Positions 8,356 to 19,154 are shown, counted from the stretch's first letter. The stretch is DNA of 64,000 nucleotides from Rhynchopus sp. YZ270_cl-10 (GCA_964035575.1 OZ037927.1:1-64000), one strand, 5' to 3'. Notes: generated from the letters alone by a model not told the origin. Numbers and translations: made by a program.

Positions 8356-8674
8356 AAAAAAGAAACGCTTCTCCAGTTCAAGCCATTGAGTTGGAAACAC
8401 CCTCACTCTGCTCTGTGCTGCGATCCTTGAACTGTCCACTGCAGGAGTTATGAGCTGCTCTGTGAGACCAGCCTGGCCCGGTTCACCCCATTTCACTCTG
8501 ATTGTTGCCCTGGTTTACACCAAGGCCGCAAACAGGACAGTAGACTAACACGGACAACACATCAACACAGAAGTTGAAGGTGCCTTTGGTCCACCTCAAA
8601 GAGTGCCCAGTTCTGGAGAAGCTTGCCCCCCCAGAAGCTAGGGGTTTCAGGATGCAGCCAACACATCCCGGCTC
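8356..8674 (-). ncRNA. 7SL: SRP (7SL) RNA
   Basis: RNA scaffold of the signal recognition particle. The minus strand contains GGGGTGAACCGGGCCAGG and, a little further on, AGAGCAGCTCATAACTCC and GGATCGC, which align with helix 8 and helix 5 of human 7SL in order. The 5' end GAGCCGGGATG resembles the 7SL Alu-domain start. Ends are set by the palindromic element 25 bp upstream (8699) and a T6 run (8356-8361), giving about 313-319 nt. The helix 8 apex has GGTCTCACA instead of a clear GGAA-type tetraloop. Confidence 0.88.
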
Positions 8675-8698
8675 AATAGATACCATATTGTCGGAATA

Positions 8699-8732
8699 CA
8701 AGACAGGGTTGTCTAGTTGGAGGTGGGTCAGG
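8699..8732 (-). promoter_or_regulatory. Pol III-type palindromic element of SRP RNA
   Basis: Minus strand CTGACCCACCTCCAACTAGACAACCCTGTCTTG, split here as CTGACCCACCTCCAAC and the imperfect palindrome CTAGACA-ACCC-TGTCTTG, 25 bp from the SRP RNA start. Confidence 0.7.
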
Positions 8733-8820
8733 TCAAAAACGTGGTTTTGAAGATCCTCACTTCTTGTGTGTGTTTTTTTTTGCTTTGCACAAAGACACAC
8801 AAAGACAATCATGCTAACGT

Positions 8821-8939
8821 AAAAAAGGCCAGTCTCTTTCGAAACCGGCCATGTTTGACAAAGTTGTGTGAGAAGAATATAATCTTCATGCTTCCATACC
8901 AATGAAGTACAGAAACTGTAGCTTTAGAAATCGTTGGTT
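8821..8939 (-). ncRNA. Spliced-leader RNA 2
   Basis: Same layout as SL RNA 1: leader 8900-8939, donor GTATGG, Sm-like AACTTTGT, terminal hairpin ending CTGGCC, T6. The leader sequence is unchanged. The upstream core GCTTCCCTG lies at 8980-8986 region, 41-47 bp from the start. Confidence 0.95.
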
Positions 8940-9154
8940 GCTCTTTTTCTCTACACAGCTTTCGACATGTATATGCTCAGGGAAGCATGCCAGTAGCATA
9001 AACCATATGGTCGTTTTTTGAAACCAATATTTCAATGGGTTACTGCAGCCTGCCACTTGCCACCTGTGGGTGATGGGTATGTCTGCACATATGTGTTGGT
9101 CTGGGAAGCATGAAGAAGACACCAGTGTAAAAAATACGTGTGATCCGGGGGACA

Positions 9155-9263
9155 AAAAAAAAGTTGATACTTTCTCGATTAATGCGTGTCATCCTTGCGC
9201 AGGGACCATGCTAATCTTCTCTGTATCGATCCAATTTTAACGGATGTCCCATTTCTGGGGTCC
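9155..9263 (-). ncRNA. U6: U6 snRNA
   Basis: Catalytic spliceosomal RNA. It contains the ACAGAGA box in GATACAGAGAAGATTAGCAT, then the AGC triad and internal stem-loop segment CCCTGCGCAAGGATGACACG. It ends in a T9 run typical of Pol III. The start at 9263 is set by the palindromic element and fits a 5' hairpin CCC-AGAAA-TGGG. Confidence 0.95.
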
Positions 9264-9287
9264 AGTATATATGCACAAGGTGGTTGA

Positions 9288-9323
9288 CAAGACAGGGGCC
9301 CCTTGTTGGAGTTGGGTCAGGGT
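9288..9323 (-). promoter_or_regulatory. Pol III-type palindromic element of U6
   Basis: Minus strand CTGACCCAACTCCAAC then CAAGGGG-CCCC-TGTCTTG. The right half is conserved and the left half is altered. Edge 25 bp upstream of U6. Confidence 0.7.
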
Positions 9324-9400
9324 CTGAATGTGGTTCTAAACTTCTGCTGTTGTTGTGTGGGTTTTTTTGCTTCTTGTGCACAAGACGATCGTGTTAACGT

Positions 9401-9518
9401 AAAAAAGGCCAGTCTCTTTCGAAACTGGCCATGTTTTGACAAAGTTGTGTGAGAAGAATAATCTTCATGCTTCCATACCAATGAAGTACAGAAACTGTAG
9501 CTTTAGAAATCGTTGGTT
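9401..9518 (-). ncRNA. Spliced-leader RNA 3
   Basis: Leader identical to the other copies, 9479-9518. The intron hairpin is two bases shorter (GAAGATTATTCTTC). Sm-like site, GAAA-capped terminal hairpin and T6 are present. Confidence 0.95.
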
Positions 9519-9550
9519 GCCCTTTTTCTCTACAATGTTCTAAGTGCCAA

Positions 9551-9568
9551 CATGTTCTGGGAATCATG
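9551..9568 (-). promoter_or_regulatory. SL RNA proximal element
   Basis: Minus strand CATGATTCCCAGAACATG, edge 33 bp upstream of SL RNA 3 and clearly similar to the U2 element. Equivalent blocks with GCTTCCC(A/T)G lie 41-47 bp upstream of SL 2 (8980-8986), SL 4 (9978-9984) and SL 5 (10412-10418). Confidence 0.65.
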
Positions 9569-9819
9569 CCATATGTATCATTATTATGGTGGGTTTTTTT
9601 TCTAACATAGCCGTAGAGTGGCTTATAAACATACCTAAGGATGCCCAATGTGCTCGAAAGTCCAAAAATCTTGGGAATACGGGATATTTGGGCTCATTTG
9701 AGTCAATTGCGTGGTCGTACAATTTAATCTGAGCATTACACATATCCTAATCACCAAAATATTCGAAGAACATGGGAATCATGTGTGTTTTTTGGGTTTG
9801 CACAAGGTGATGTTAACGT

Positions 9820-9937
9820 AAAAAAGGCCAGTCTCTTTCGAAACTGGCCATGTTTTGACAAAGTTGTGTGAAGAATATAATCTTCATGCTTCCATACCAA
9901 TGAAGTACAGAAACTGTAGCTTTAGAAATCGTTGGTT
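9820..9937 (-). ncRNA. Spliced-leader RNA 4
   Basis: Leader 9898-9937 unchanged, donor GTATGG. Hairpin, Sm-like AACTTTGT and terminal hairpin with T6 intact. Confidence 0.95.
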
Positions 9938-10253
9938 GCCCTTTTTCTCTACAATGTTCTAGGTACCCACTTGTTCTGGGAAGCCTTCTGCCAATGTCTA
10001 TAATACGGTTGCTTTTTCGTACCTGACATCTTGGTCACTGTGAAGGTTCTACATAAAAATATCCTTAAGTGTGATCCTACAGAAGGATATTCGACAGAGT
10101 CAACAGTGGCTTCTGAAGGGGAACAAGTGTCACAAATATGGTTTTGCAGGCGATATAAAAATGGGGTGCAGTAAGCACTTGTGTGTTATGTCATGTGTGA
10201 ATCGTGTGTGTTTTTGGGTTTGCTTCTTGTGCACAAGACGATCATGCTAACGT

Positions 10254-10371
10254 AAAAAAGGCCAGTCTCTTTCGAGACTGGCCATGTTTGACAAAGTTGT
10301 GTGAGAAGATATAATCTTCATGCTTCCATACCAATGAAGTACAGAAACTGTAGCTTTAGAAATCGTTGGTT
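10254..10371 (-). ncRNA. Spliced-leader RNA 5
   Basis: Leader 10332-10371 unchanged. The terminal hairpin GGCCAGTCTC-GAAA-GAGACTGGCC is the only perfect one among the five, followed by T6. Confidence 0.95.
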
Positions 10372-12884
10372 GCCTTTTTTCTCTACAACGTTCTGAGTAC
10401 AGACGTGTCCTGGGAAGCATGCCAGTAGTGTAAAAAATATGATGGTTTTTTTGTACCTAACATCTTGTACACTGAGAAGGTTCTGCACAAGTGGAAGCCT
10501 ATATAAGGATATTCATAAGAGTCAAAAGGGGCTTCTGAAGGGGTATATGGGTAGTATGAGCTCATATGAATCCATTAAAAGCGTCTATGGCATGATCTAA
10601 GCATCACATAATTTCTGAAATCAATACCAACCACAATTTACGGCTATTTTTCCAGCAATAGCCGTATCATGGCTTATAACCATACCTAAGGATGTCCAAT
10701 ATGCTGGAAAAGTTAATAATCTTGGGTGTATAGGGTTTTTGGGCACATTTGAGTCAATTGCGGGGTCTTACGATTTAATCTGAGCATCACACATATCCTA
10801 ATCACCTATATAATCGAAAAACACATACAAAATGACCTACATAGCCGTAAAATGACCCAAATGTGCATATTCGGGTTGAAATTTCATTTTTTCGGAAAGT
10901 TTTTTTTTCTCAACAATTACATGGGTGAGTTCCGAGTACATTATGGGGTCGTAAGTTTTTATTCAAGCATCACACATTATGTAGAATAATTTATGCCATA
11001 CAATGTTACCAAAAAAAGTCGATTTTTGGTCACTTTTTCAAAAATATGAAAATTCGATTTTTGGGTACTAGATAGGTCTTTCCGGTGCAAAAACGACCGT
11101 TAAATGGATTCTCCGGGGTCCTAAGGCCCCAAAAATCACTTTTGGACACACGGGCAATATCCCAGTATACCCTAGGAAATTGGTGGGAACCCAAAAATTG
11201 GCCTCAAAATCCGACCAAAACCAAGGTTTCTGTAGAGGTACATGTGAACCTCATGTGTGTTCTGGAGACCCATTTTGTTTTTAAAAGTGAATCTAAATAG
11301 CCAAAAATTTAAAACTCTTGTAGCGCATTCGGAATAGAGGGGGTATTCGCGAAAACCTGTGCGAAACATTTATCAATTCAGGTCTGACCCACATGGTCAT
11401 GACCCCATATTTTGGGTGCGGAAAACACCCTATCTGTTGACCTACCGGCTTGTATGCCTGTATACCTGGTTGGGTCAACTTTTTGAAAATTTCCTGGGCC
11501 ATATACCCTATTTGGGCCCCCTGAATCCATTGCGACATCGTTTTTTCACATCCGAGTGAAAACTAATATATAGGATAACCCATGGGTATGGGTACCTCGC
11601 TCAATACCCCTAAAATCAGTGCTTTTGAAAATGACCCTATGGAAAAATGTATCCAAAATATTGAAACATGTTCTCCTGGCATCTGCAACACGATATTTTG
11701 GGCCCCCTGGGCCCCGGGGGCCCTACGGGCCCCCATATTCGCGAAAAGTTGGGCATCCCAGCTAGTGGGTCGGTACTGGGTATACAAACATCCCCCCAAA
11801 AAGTGAGATTTTGACCCCCCAAAAATGGCCATTTTTTTACTCCCCGGGACCTTCTCAGGTGTGTATTCGGACCCTCTCGTGGTCTTAAACCGGATTTTTG
11901 GGGCCCCCACACCCTGGAATACCCCCCATAGTGTCGTTTTTTCACCCGCAGGGCCGATTTTTTAGAAAAAAATTGGTTTTTAAGGAACAACATTTACCCT
12001 GCGACACCTTGAAAAACAGGTGATTTTTGCCTTTTTCAGTTGTGTGTGTGCAGTGCCGAATTCCCCAGGCTTGGTGAAAGTTGTGCCTCCAATACCCCTA
12101 TGTGGGTTGGAAAAATCAAATAAAGATAAAATTTTGAGGCAGCCTGGGGGTGTGCTATGGTAAACAATTTGTGTGTGTAAAAATACCCCTAAAAAACACC
12201 CTAAAAATGGCTGTTTTTCGCCTATTTTTGGGGGTCGCCTGAGCTATTTTTTTTATTGTTTTGGCTTTTCCTGGGACCTGAAAATAGGGTCCTGGGCCCA
12301 ATATGTCCCAATGAGGCCATTGGAATATCGATTTTTTCCAGATATGGGCCTCCTAGACCGAAATTTTTGATTTTGGTGTTGCAAAAATTTTCGAAAATCC
12401 TGAAAAGTGCCCAAAAACACGTAAAAACACGTGTATAGGCACACCCTATCGGCCCCCAGCATTGCCCAGGATTGTTGCAAATTTTCCCTGCATGGGGGCC
12501 CTCCGGGCCCCCTGGACCCATTGCGACCCGATTGGTTCACATTCCTGGAAAATTTGGTCCCTAAGACACATACGTGGTTAACATACCCCTGAAAAACACC
12601 CTATTTTTGACCCTAAAAAACACCCTATTTTTGACCCTGAAAACATGATTTTAGCAAATAGGGCAACTAGTTTGGTGATCCAGCGACCGACTCATGGGCC
12701 CAGTATGTCCAACAGGGCCATATGTTTGGTAAATTTTACCGGGGGCAAGGGGATGTACAAAAAAAAAGTGGATTTTTTACCTTAAAAAAATGGCCAAAAA
12801 TAGGCCAAAAATGGCCATTTTTCGGCCATGTGACCCCCACAGCAACCCTATATAGACCCCAAAAAACCTAATATTTTTTTCCCA

Positions 12885-12927
12885 GCGATGTGTCCTGGGG
12901 GCCCTTCGGGCCCCCAGGACACATCGC
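12885..12927. repeat. Perfect 20-bp inverted repeat
   Basis: Arms GCGATGTGTCCTGGGGGCCC and its exact complement are separated by TTC. It would form a very stable hairpin on either strand. Confidence 0.95.
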
Positions 12928-12940
12928 AACCCCGTTTTTT

Positions 12941-12971
12941 CAAAAAGTTGGCCCTACGGGCCAACTTTTTG
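12941..12971. repeat. Perfect 14-bp inverted repeat
   Basis: Arms CAAAAAGTTGGCCC and its complement are separated by TAC, only 13 bp from the previous hairpin. Confidence 0.95.
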
Positions 12972-14039
12972 AGGTGGCCTGTAGGGTGACCCCTTCAAAA
13001 AGCTGGAACCCGGATTTTGGGGTCAGGGGTCCCTTTATGCACTTTTATGTATAAAAAAATGTCTGGGGCGAGAAAATGCAAATTTTTGCCTGCAAACACA
13101 CTGCATACTACGACAGGACCATATTCCATCTTATCAGGAAAAATTTCGGAGGTGTTAGTCATAAAAACAATTTAAAATTTTTTGAAAAAACATGAGATCT
13201 GGATAAAAGTTTTGACTGTACCTGTGGAAGGTGGGATTTTGCCTGTGTTTTGACTTTTTTTTTCAGTAAATAAACTTCTACTCATCTCCGGAGGCCGTCC
13301 GAGGTCGCAATTAACTCATTTTGACACTTTAGGGCCATATACCGCCCGTTTTTTCAAAAAGTTGAAAATTTTGGCCCCCAGGATTGGGTACAGCGTGTAC
13401 TGAACCCTGATTTTCGAAAAATCTCAACTTTTGAAATTCGTCACTTATGGCAGCATGTATCTGACACCCAATTTTGACTTTTCCCGTGAATCCATTCTGG
13501 TGCATATACACTATCTGGCACCCCTGAGTCCATTGCGGGGTCGTTTTTTCAAAAAGTCGACCGGACTAATACCTAATATGACCCTGGGTATAGCGTACCG
13601 TCTCAGAAACACCCCAAAATCAGTGTTTTTGAAGGGTTCTCACAGCTAAAATCGATGAAAAAATGTCAAAATCACTTTCCCGTGACCCAATAGCGTGAAA
13701 TATGGCCCATGTGGGCCCCCAGGACCTATAACACCCCCAATCGGTCGATTCCATGCATATTTCACACCCCCAGATATATGTGCCCATGGGGTGCCAGACC
13801 CCAAAATCATGATTTTTTCATGATTTTTGGCCCGATGCACTGACCTGCAGGGCCATACCGTCTACCGGGGCAACCATATTTTTGAAAAATCGGCCTTGCA
13901 TCGGGCCCAGTATGTCCCACAGGGTATGTTGCCCCAAATTCAGGTCCCCGCACAAGCCAAACCAATATTTTAAAATCGATTTTTTTGAAAAAAATATTTT
14001 TGAAAAAAAATCGTGATTTTTGGGATTTTGGTGATTTTT

Positions 14040-16020
14040 ACAGTTTTGCACACCCTGAAAATCGATTTTTTCGGCTCCGCCGGTGAAATATCGACATAAT
14101 TTAGGTATGTTATGTGCATAATATACCCATTAGAGCCCATTCAAGTCACATTCCGACCATTTTTCGTGAAAAAATGCAACTTTTTGTCACCGTGACCCCC
14201 AAAAATGACGATTTTTTGGTCGATTTTTTCGGCCAAAAATTTCGTACCACAGGGCCATACCATATACTGGGATTATCAACTTTTTGAAAATACGGCCTGG
14301 TATTCGGGTGTATATGTCCCATGGGGCCCATAGTAACCTTACTGGGTCATGCCCAAAGCCAATCTTAATAGTAAAATTCGATTTTCTGTGAAAAATATTT
14401 TGACCAAAAAATCGTCATTTTTCCGATTTTCGTCATTTTTACAGTTTTGCACACCCTGAAAATCGATTTTTTCGGCTCCGCCGGTGAAATATCGACATAA
14501 TTTAGGTATGTTATGTGCATAATATACCCATTAGAGCCCATTCAAGTCACATTCCGACCATTTTTCGTGAAAAAATGCAACTTTTTGTCACCGTGACCCC
14601 CAAAAATGACGATTTTTTGGTCGATTTTTTCGGCCAAAAATTTCGTACCACAGGGCCATACCATATACTGGGATTATCAACTTTTTGAAAATACGGCCTG
14701 GTATTCGGGTGTATATGTCCCATGGGGCCCATAGTAACCTTACTGGGTCATGCCCAAAGCCAATCTTAATAGTAAAATTCGATTTTCTGTGAAAAATATT
14801 TTGACCAAAAAATCGTCATTTTTCCGATTTTCGTCATTTTTACAGTTTTGCACACCCTGAAAATCGATTTTTTCGGCTCCGCCGGTGAAATATCGACATA
14901 ATTTAGGTATGTTATGTGCATAATATACCCATTAGAGCCCATTCAAGTCACATTCCGACCATTTTTCGTGAAAAAATGCAACTTTTTGTCACCGTGACCC
15001 CCAAAAATGACGATTTTTTGGTCGATTTTTTCGGCCAAAAATTTCGTACCACAGGGCCATACCATATACTGGGATTATCAACTTTTTGAAAATACGGCCT
15101 GGTATTCGGGTGTATATGTCCCATGGGGCCCATAGTAACCTTACTGGGTCATGCCCAAAGCCAATCTTAATAGTAAAATTCGATTTTCTGTGAAAAATAT
15201 TTTCACCAAAAAATCGTCATTTTTCCGATTTTCGTCATTTTTACAGTTTTGCACACCCTGAAAATCGATTTTTTCGGCTCCGCCGGTGAAATATCGACAT
15301 AATTTAGGTATGTTATGTGCATAATATACCCATTAGAGCCCATTCAAGTCACATTCCGACCATTTTTCGTGAAAAAATGCAACTTTTTGTCACCGTGACC
15401 CCCAAAAATGACGATTTTTTGGTCGATTTTTTCGGCCAAAAATTTCGTACCACAGGGCCATACCATATACTGGGATTATCAACTTTTTGAAAATACGGCC
15501 TGGTATTCGGGTGTATATGTCCCATGGGGCCCATAGTAACCTTACTGGGTCATGCCCAAAGCCAATCTTAATAGTAAAATTCGATTTTCTGTGAAAAATA
15601 TTTTCACCAAAAAATCGTCATTTTTCCGATTTTCGTCATTTTTACAGTTTTGCACACCCTGAAAATCGATTTTTTCGGCTCCGCCGGTGAAATATCGACA
15701 TAATTTAGGTATGTTATGTGCATAATATACCCATTAGAGCCCATTCAAGTCACATTCCGACCATTTTTCGTGAAAAAATGCAACTTTTTGTCACCGTGAC
15801 CCCCAAAAATGACGATTTTTTGGTCGATTTTTTCGGCCAAAAATTTCGTACCACAGGGCCATACCATATACTGGGATTATCAACTTTTTGAAAATACGGC
15901 CTGGTATTCGGGTGTATATGTCCCATGGGGCCCATAGTAACCTTACTGGGTCATGCCCAAAGCCAATCTTAATAGTAAAATTCGATTTTCTGTGAAAAAT
16001 ATTTTGACCAAAAAATCGAC
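14040..16020. repeat. 401-bp tandem array, about 4.9 units
   Basis: Near-identical 401-bp units, marked by TTTTGCACACCCTGAAAATC and GGCTCCGCCGGTGAAATATC at each start. Each unit has a 61-codon open frame on the minus strand, with no sign of coding use. Units differ at very few positions, so homogenisation is recent. Confidence 0.97.
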
Positions 16021-17850
16021 TTTTTTCAAAATATTTCTCAGTTAGACATTGTGTGATGCTCGGATCTGACCGTACGACCCCGCAATTGACTCAGATGTGC
16101 TCAAATACCCCATATACCCAAGAAAAATGCATTTTAGAGTGAAAATAAGGTTCGTACAGAGGTCATATGCCTGTGTACAGGTAAATTTGCCTGTAACCCC
16201 AATGTTTGAGCACCAGCTAAGTTGTAGAGAGGGCCTGATACTCGGATTTGACCGTGCAACCCCGCAATTGACTCAGATTGGCCCAAAAACCCTATATTCC
16301 CAAGATTTATGCATTTTCGTGCATATTTGAGGTATTTAGATATGGTTATATGCATTTTACACCAAAATACAGGTGTTTGTTGCACCTGTAAAATTTGAGA
16401 CATTATGTGATGCTCTAATCTGATCGTGCGACCCCGCAATTGACTCAAAAGTGCCCAAAAACCCCATATACCCAAGATTTTTGCATTTTCGTGCATATTT
16501 GAGACATTTCCATATGATTATTAGTCATTTTACCCAAAATACAGGTGTTTGTTGCATATTTGAAATTCTAGACATTGTGTGATACTCGGATCTGATCGTA
16601 CGACCCCGCAATGAACTCAGATTGGCCCAAAAACCCTATATACCCAAGATTTCTTCATTTTCGTGCGTATTTGAGACATTCAGATATGGTTATATGCATT
16701 TTACACCAAAATACAGGTGTTTGTTGCACCTGTAAAATTTGAGACATTATGTGATGCTCTAATCTGATCGTGCGACCCCGCAATTGACTCAAAAGTGCCC
16801 AAAAACCCCATATACCCAAGATTTCTTCATTTTCGTGCACATTTGAGGTATTCAGATATGGTTATATGCATTTTACACCAAAATACAGGTGTTTGTTGCA
16901 CCTGTAAAATTTGAGACATTATGTGATGCTCTAATCTGATCGTGCGACCCCGCAATTGACTCAAAAGTGCCCAAAAACCCCATATACCCAAGATTTTTGC
17001 ATTTTCGTGCATATTTGAGACATTTCCATATGATTATTAGTCATTTTACCCAAAATACAGGTGTTTGTTGCATATTTGAAATTCTAGACATTGTGTGATA
17101 CTCGGATCTGATCGTACGACCCCGCAATTGACTCAGATTGGCCCAAAAACCCTATATACCCAAGATTTCTTCATTTTCGTGCGTATTTGAGACATTCAGA
17201 TATGGTTATATGCATTTTACACCAAAATACAGGTGTTTGTTGCATATTTGAAATTCTAGACATTGTGTGATACTCGGATCTGATCGTACGACCCCGCAAT
17301 GAACTCAGATGTGCCCAAAAACCCCATATACCCAAGATTTCTTCATTTTCGTGCACATTTGAGGTATTCAGATATGGTTGTATGCATTTTACACCAAAAT
17401 ACAGGTATTTGTTACACAGGTAAAATTCTAGACATTATGTGATGCTCTAATTTGATCGTGCGACCCCGCAATGAACTCAGATGTGCCCAAAAACCCCATA
17501 TACCCAAGATTTTTGCATTTTCGAGCATATTCTAATTGCTTAGATAGGGTATAAAGGCATTTTGCCCACAATTTTGCGACATTTTACCGATTAGGACACT
17601 TCTGATGCTCCAATCAAATCGTCCGACCCCGCAATGGATTCAGAATGGCCCAAAAACCCTGTATTCCCAAGATTTTTGCACTTTTGAGGGTTTCTGACAT
17701 CCTTAGATAGGATAAAGAGGCATTTTCAGGTATTTTGATAAACGGACATTTTGTCTATTAGGATATGTGTGATGCTCAGATTGATTCATCTGACCTCATA
17801 ATGGATTCAAGAGCCCCTAAATATGCCATTTTCCCAAAAATTTCTCACTT
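16021..17850. repeat. 172-bp satellite array, diverging to the right
   Basis: Units of about 172 bp with CGTACGACCCCGCAATTGAC and ACCCCATATACCCAAGATTT. Adjacent units share long stretches around 16300-17400 and decay towards 17850. This is the reverse orientation of related sequence at 9650-9750, 10680-10800, 19640-20330 and 22780-23560. Confidence 0.9.
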
Positions 17851-17929
17851 TTGACAATTTTGAAGATCCTCAGAAAGAGTGAGGAGACAAAAAAATGAGA
17901 AAAATCTGGAAAAACCAAAATATATTATT

Positions 17930-18000
17930 CGTCTCAGGTGTTGAACCCGGGACCGAAAGAATTTCGGACCACGGTACAACACACTAGGATTTTCTGACGC
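17930..18000 (-). other. tRNA-like fragment
   Basis: Contains GGTTGAACC-like T-arm words (GTGTTGAACCCGGG on the plus strand) but no acceptable acceptor or anticodon stem. It shares GTCTC.GG.GTTGAACCCG with 27995-28066. Confidence 0.3.
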
Positions 18001-18080
18001 AAGTATTTTTTTAGTTTTTTATGGATGCGCACAGCTAAGAACCGGTCTGACAATTTAAATCTATTTTTCGGTGTATTTAT

Positions 18081-18136
18081 CCAGTTGGTCACCCACGCCA
18101 GTACTATCCAGGCTTAGAGGTGTCTAACTTCTCAGG
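18081..18136 (-). pseudogene. 5S rRNA fragment
   Basis: About 55 bp matching the middle and 3' part of 5S (GGTCACCCACGCCAGTACTA and neighbours) with several changes, and no ends. It lies just upstream of the intact 5S copy 3, in the opposite orientation. Confidence 0.8.
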
Positions 18137-18189
18137 TAAATACGGACTGTTAATAAGTCTTCCCAGCTTTTCTATCCAGACCTATTATT

Positions 18190-18308
18190 GGATTCGGCCA
18201 TACTCTGGTGAATACACCTCATCCCGCCTGATTTGAGAAGTTAAGCACCAGCAGGCCTGGATAGTACTGGCGTGGGTGACCAGCTGGGAAGTCCGGGTGC
18301 TTGAATCC
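18190..18308 (+). rRNA. 5S: 5S ribosomal RNA (copy 3)
   Basis: Intact 119-nt 5S with paired ends GGATTC/GAATCC and a T run. It is followed by the Pol III-type element and RNA X form B, the same order as 5S copy 2 and its downstream element. Confidence 0.95.
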
Positions 18309-18359
18309 TTTTTACTTTTCTTCTGTTGTGTTAGGTGTGTGGTTTTGAGGATGTCCAGA

Positions 18360-18394
18360 CCCTGACCCATCTCCAACAAGACGACCCTGTCTTG
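18360..18394 (+). promoter_or_regulatory. Pol III-type palindromic element of RNA X form B
   Basis: CCCTGACCCATCTCCAAC then CAAGACG-ACCC-TGTCTTG. The element ends 25 bp before the first base of RNA X form B, the same spacing as in form A. Confidence 0.75.
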
Positions 18395-18418
18395 TATTCC
18401 GATGTTTGCTGTATGTTT

Positions 18419-18758
18419 GGGTGCTAAGTTAGTGTGCTACTTCGAAACCAAACAACTCGTTCAGCAACAACAAAAACTTGAAAAAGACATTTCTTCTGAG
18501 AAAATTCTTTTACAATTTTGTGTGAAGACCGGTCATGTTTGCGGGCCCGATGTGGCCTGCGACGGACTACTCTCATATGATAGTAAATCCCGTACAATCT
18601 GTACAGAATATTACCATGACGATATTATTCTTACATTCGTGTAAACTAATCTTCCGATTGCGTTCTATTTCACACTTCAAATATTAGAACTGGATGTGGG
18701 GCTGCCAGTTTACTGGTGGTCCCGATCCAGCACACAACGCAAGCACCCAATTTTTTTT
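18419..18758 (+). ncRNA. Unidentified structured RNA X, form B
   Basis: Diverged paralogue of 7633-7963. The first about 60 nt and last about 100 nt are nearly identical and the middle differs. The hairpin GTACG/CGTAC of form A is GTACA/TGTAC here, and TTGGGCC/GGCCCAA is TTGCGGGCC/GGCCTGCGA, so pairing is kept while sequence changes. Terminal GGGTGCT/AGCACCC pairing and a T8 terminator are present. Whether both forms are expressed is unknown. Confidence 0.7.
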
Positions 18759-18859
18759 GCCCCTGCCCGTCCACAGGCCATGTGTGCACCAGTGACCGCA
18801 AACCCACAAACCCCAAGTTAGGTTGTAAAGGTCTGAAAGGAAAGCTCTGAAAAAAACCT

Positions 18860-18931
18860 AGGCCGCTGTGGGGATTGAACCCACGACCCCATCATTACGG
18901 ATGATGTGCTCTACCACTGAGCTAAACAGCC
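18860..18931 (-). tRNA. tRNA-Thr(CGT), C33
   Basis: Acceptor GGCTGTT/AGCGGCC, discriminator U; anticodon stem CATCA/TGATG around loop TCCGTAA, so C33. Decodes ACG. Starts the second tRNA block of the unit. Confidence 0.9.
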
Positions 18932-19005
18932 ACATTTTAGGGAGCAAGGTGTGAAAGCTCTGAGAACCAATTTACACAGGAGGAAACAAATCAGAAAAAA
19001 AACTG

Positions 19006-19077
19006 TGGACCCTGAGAGGTTCGAACTCTCGGCCTCCCGTATGCGGAACGGGCGCTCTTCCACTGAGCTAAGAGCCC
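19006..19077 (-). tRNA. tRNA-Ala(CGC), C33
   Basis: Acceptor GGGCTCT/AGGGTCC with the Ala-specific G3-U70, discriminator A; stem CCCGT/ACGGG around loop TCCGCAT, C33. Decodes GCG. Confidence 0.92.
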
Positions 19078-19154
19078 CACAATTATGATGCTTCTATAAA
19101 ACAACAAGCTTTGGGCGGAAATAGGTTTTAGATGATCACACAACGAAGAAAAAG

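Larger units (their letters stand above)
10372..14039. repeat. Degenerate satellite-like spacer
   Basis: No gene recognised. Diverged units recur with words such as GAGTCAATTGCGGGGTC, CCATTGCGACATCG and runs of CCCC, GGGG, AAAAA and TTTTT. They resemble the 164-172-bp satellites elsewhere in the window. Several GGGGGCCC/GGGCCCCC inverted repeats occur (11714, 12493, 12885). Confidence 0.6.
3305..16009. repeat. Segmental duplication, copy 1
   Basis: Nearly identical to 30988-43703. The offset is 27,683 bp up to a 15-bp indel (15 extra bases near 33088) and 27,698 bp afterwards. It carries nine tRNAs, two 5S, five snRNAs, SRP RNA, an unknown RNA, five SL RNAs, spacer and a 401-bp array. With the tRNA region 18860-30919 it forms one 27.68-kb unit. 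The few substitutions, mostly in the 401-bp array, argue against a pure assembly duplicate. Confidence 0.95.

Noticed and set aside
14146-15935. Five identical 61-codon frames in the 401-bp units
   Set aside because: Low-complexity translation of a satellite, no conserved start context, broken by changes in the second unit.
14040-17850. CRISPR array
   Set aside because: Units are contiguous satellites without spacers, in a clearly eukaryotic setting.
17930-18000. A Leu(TAA) or other functional tRNA
   Set aside because: No acceptor stem and a five-base anticodon loop at best.
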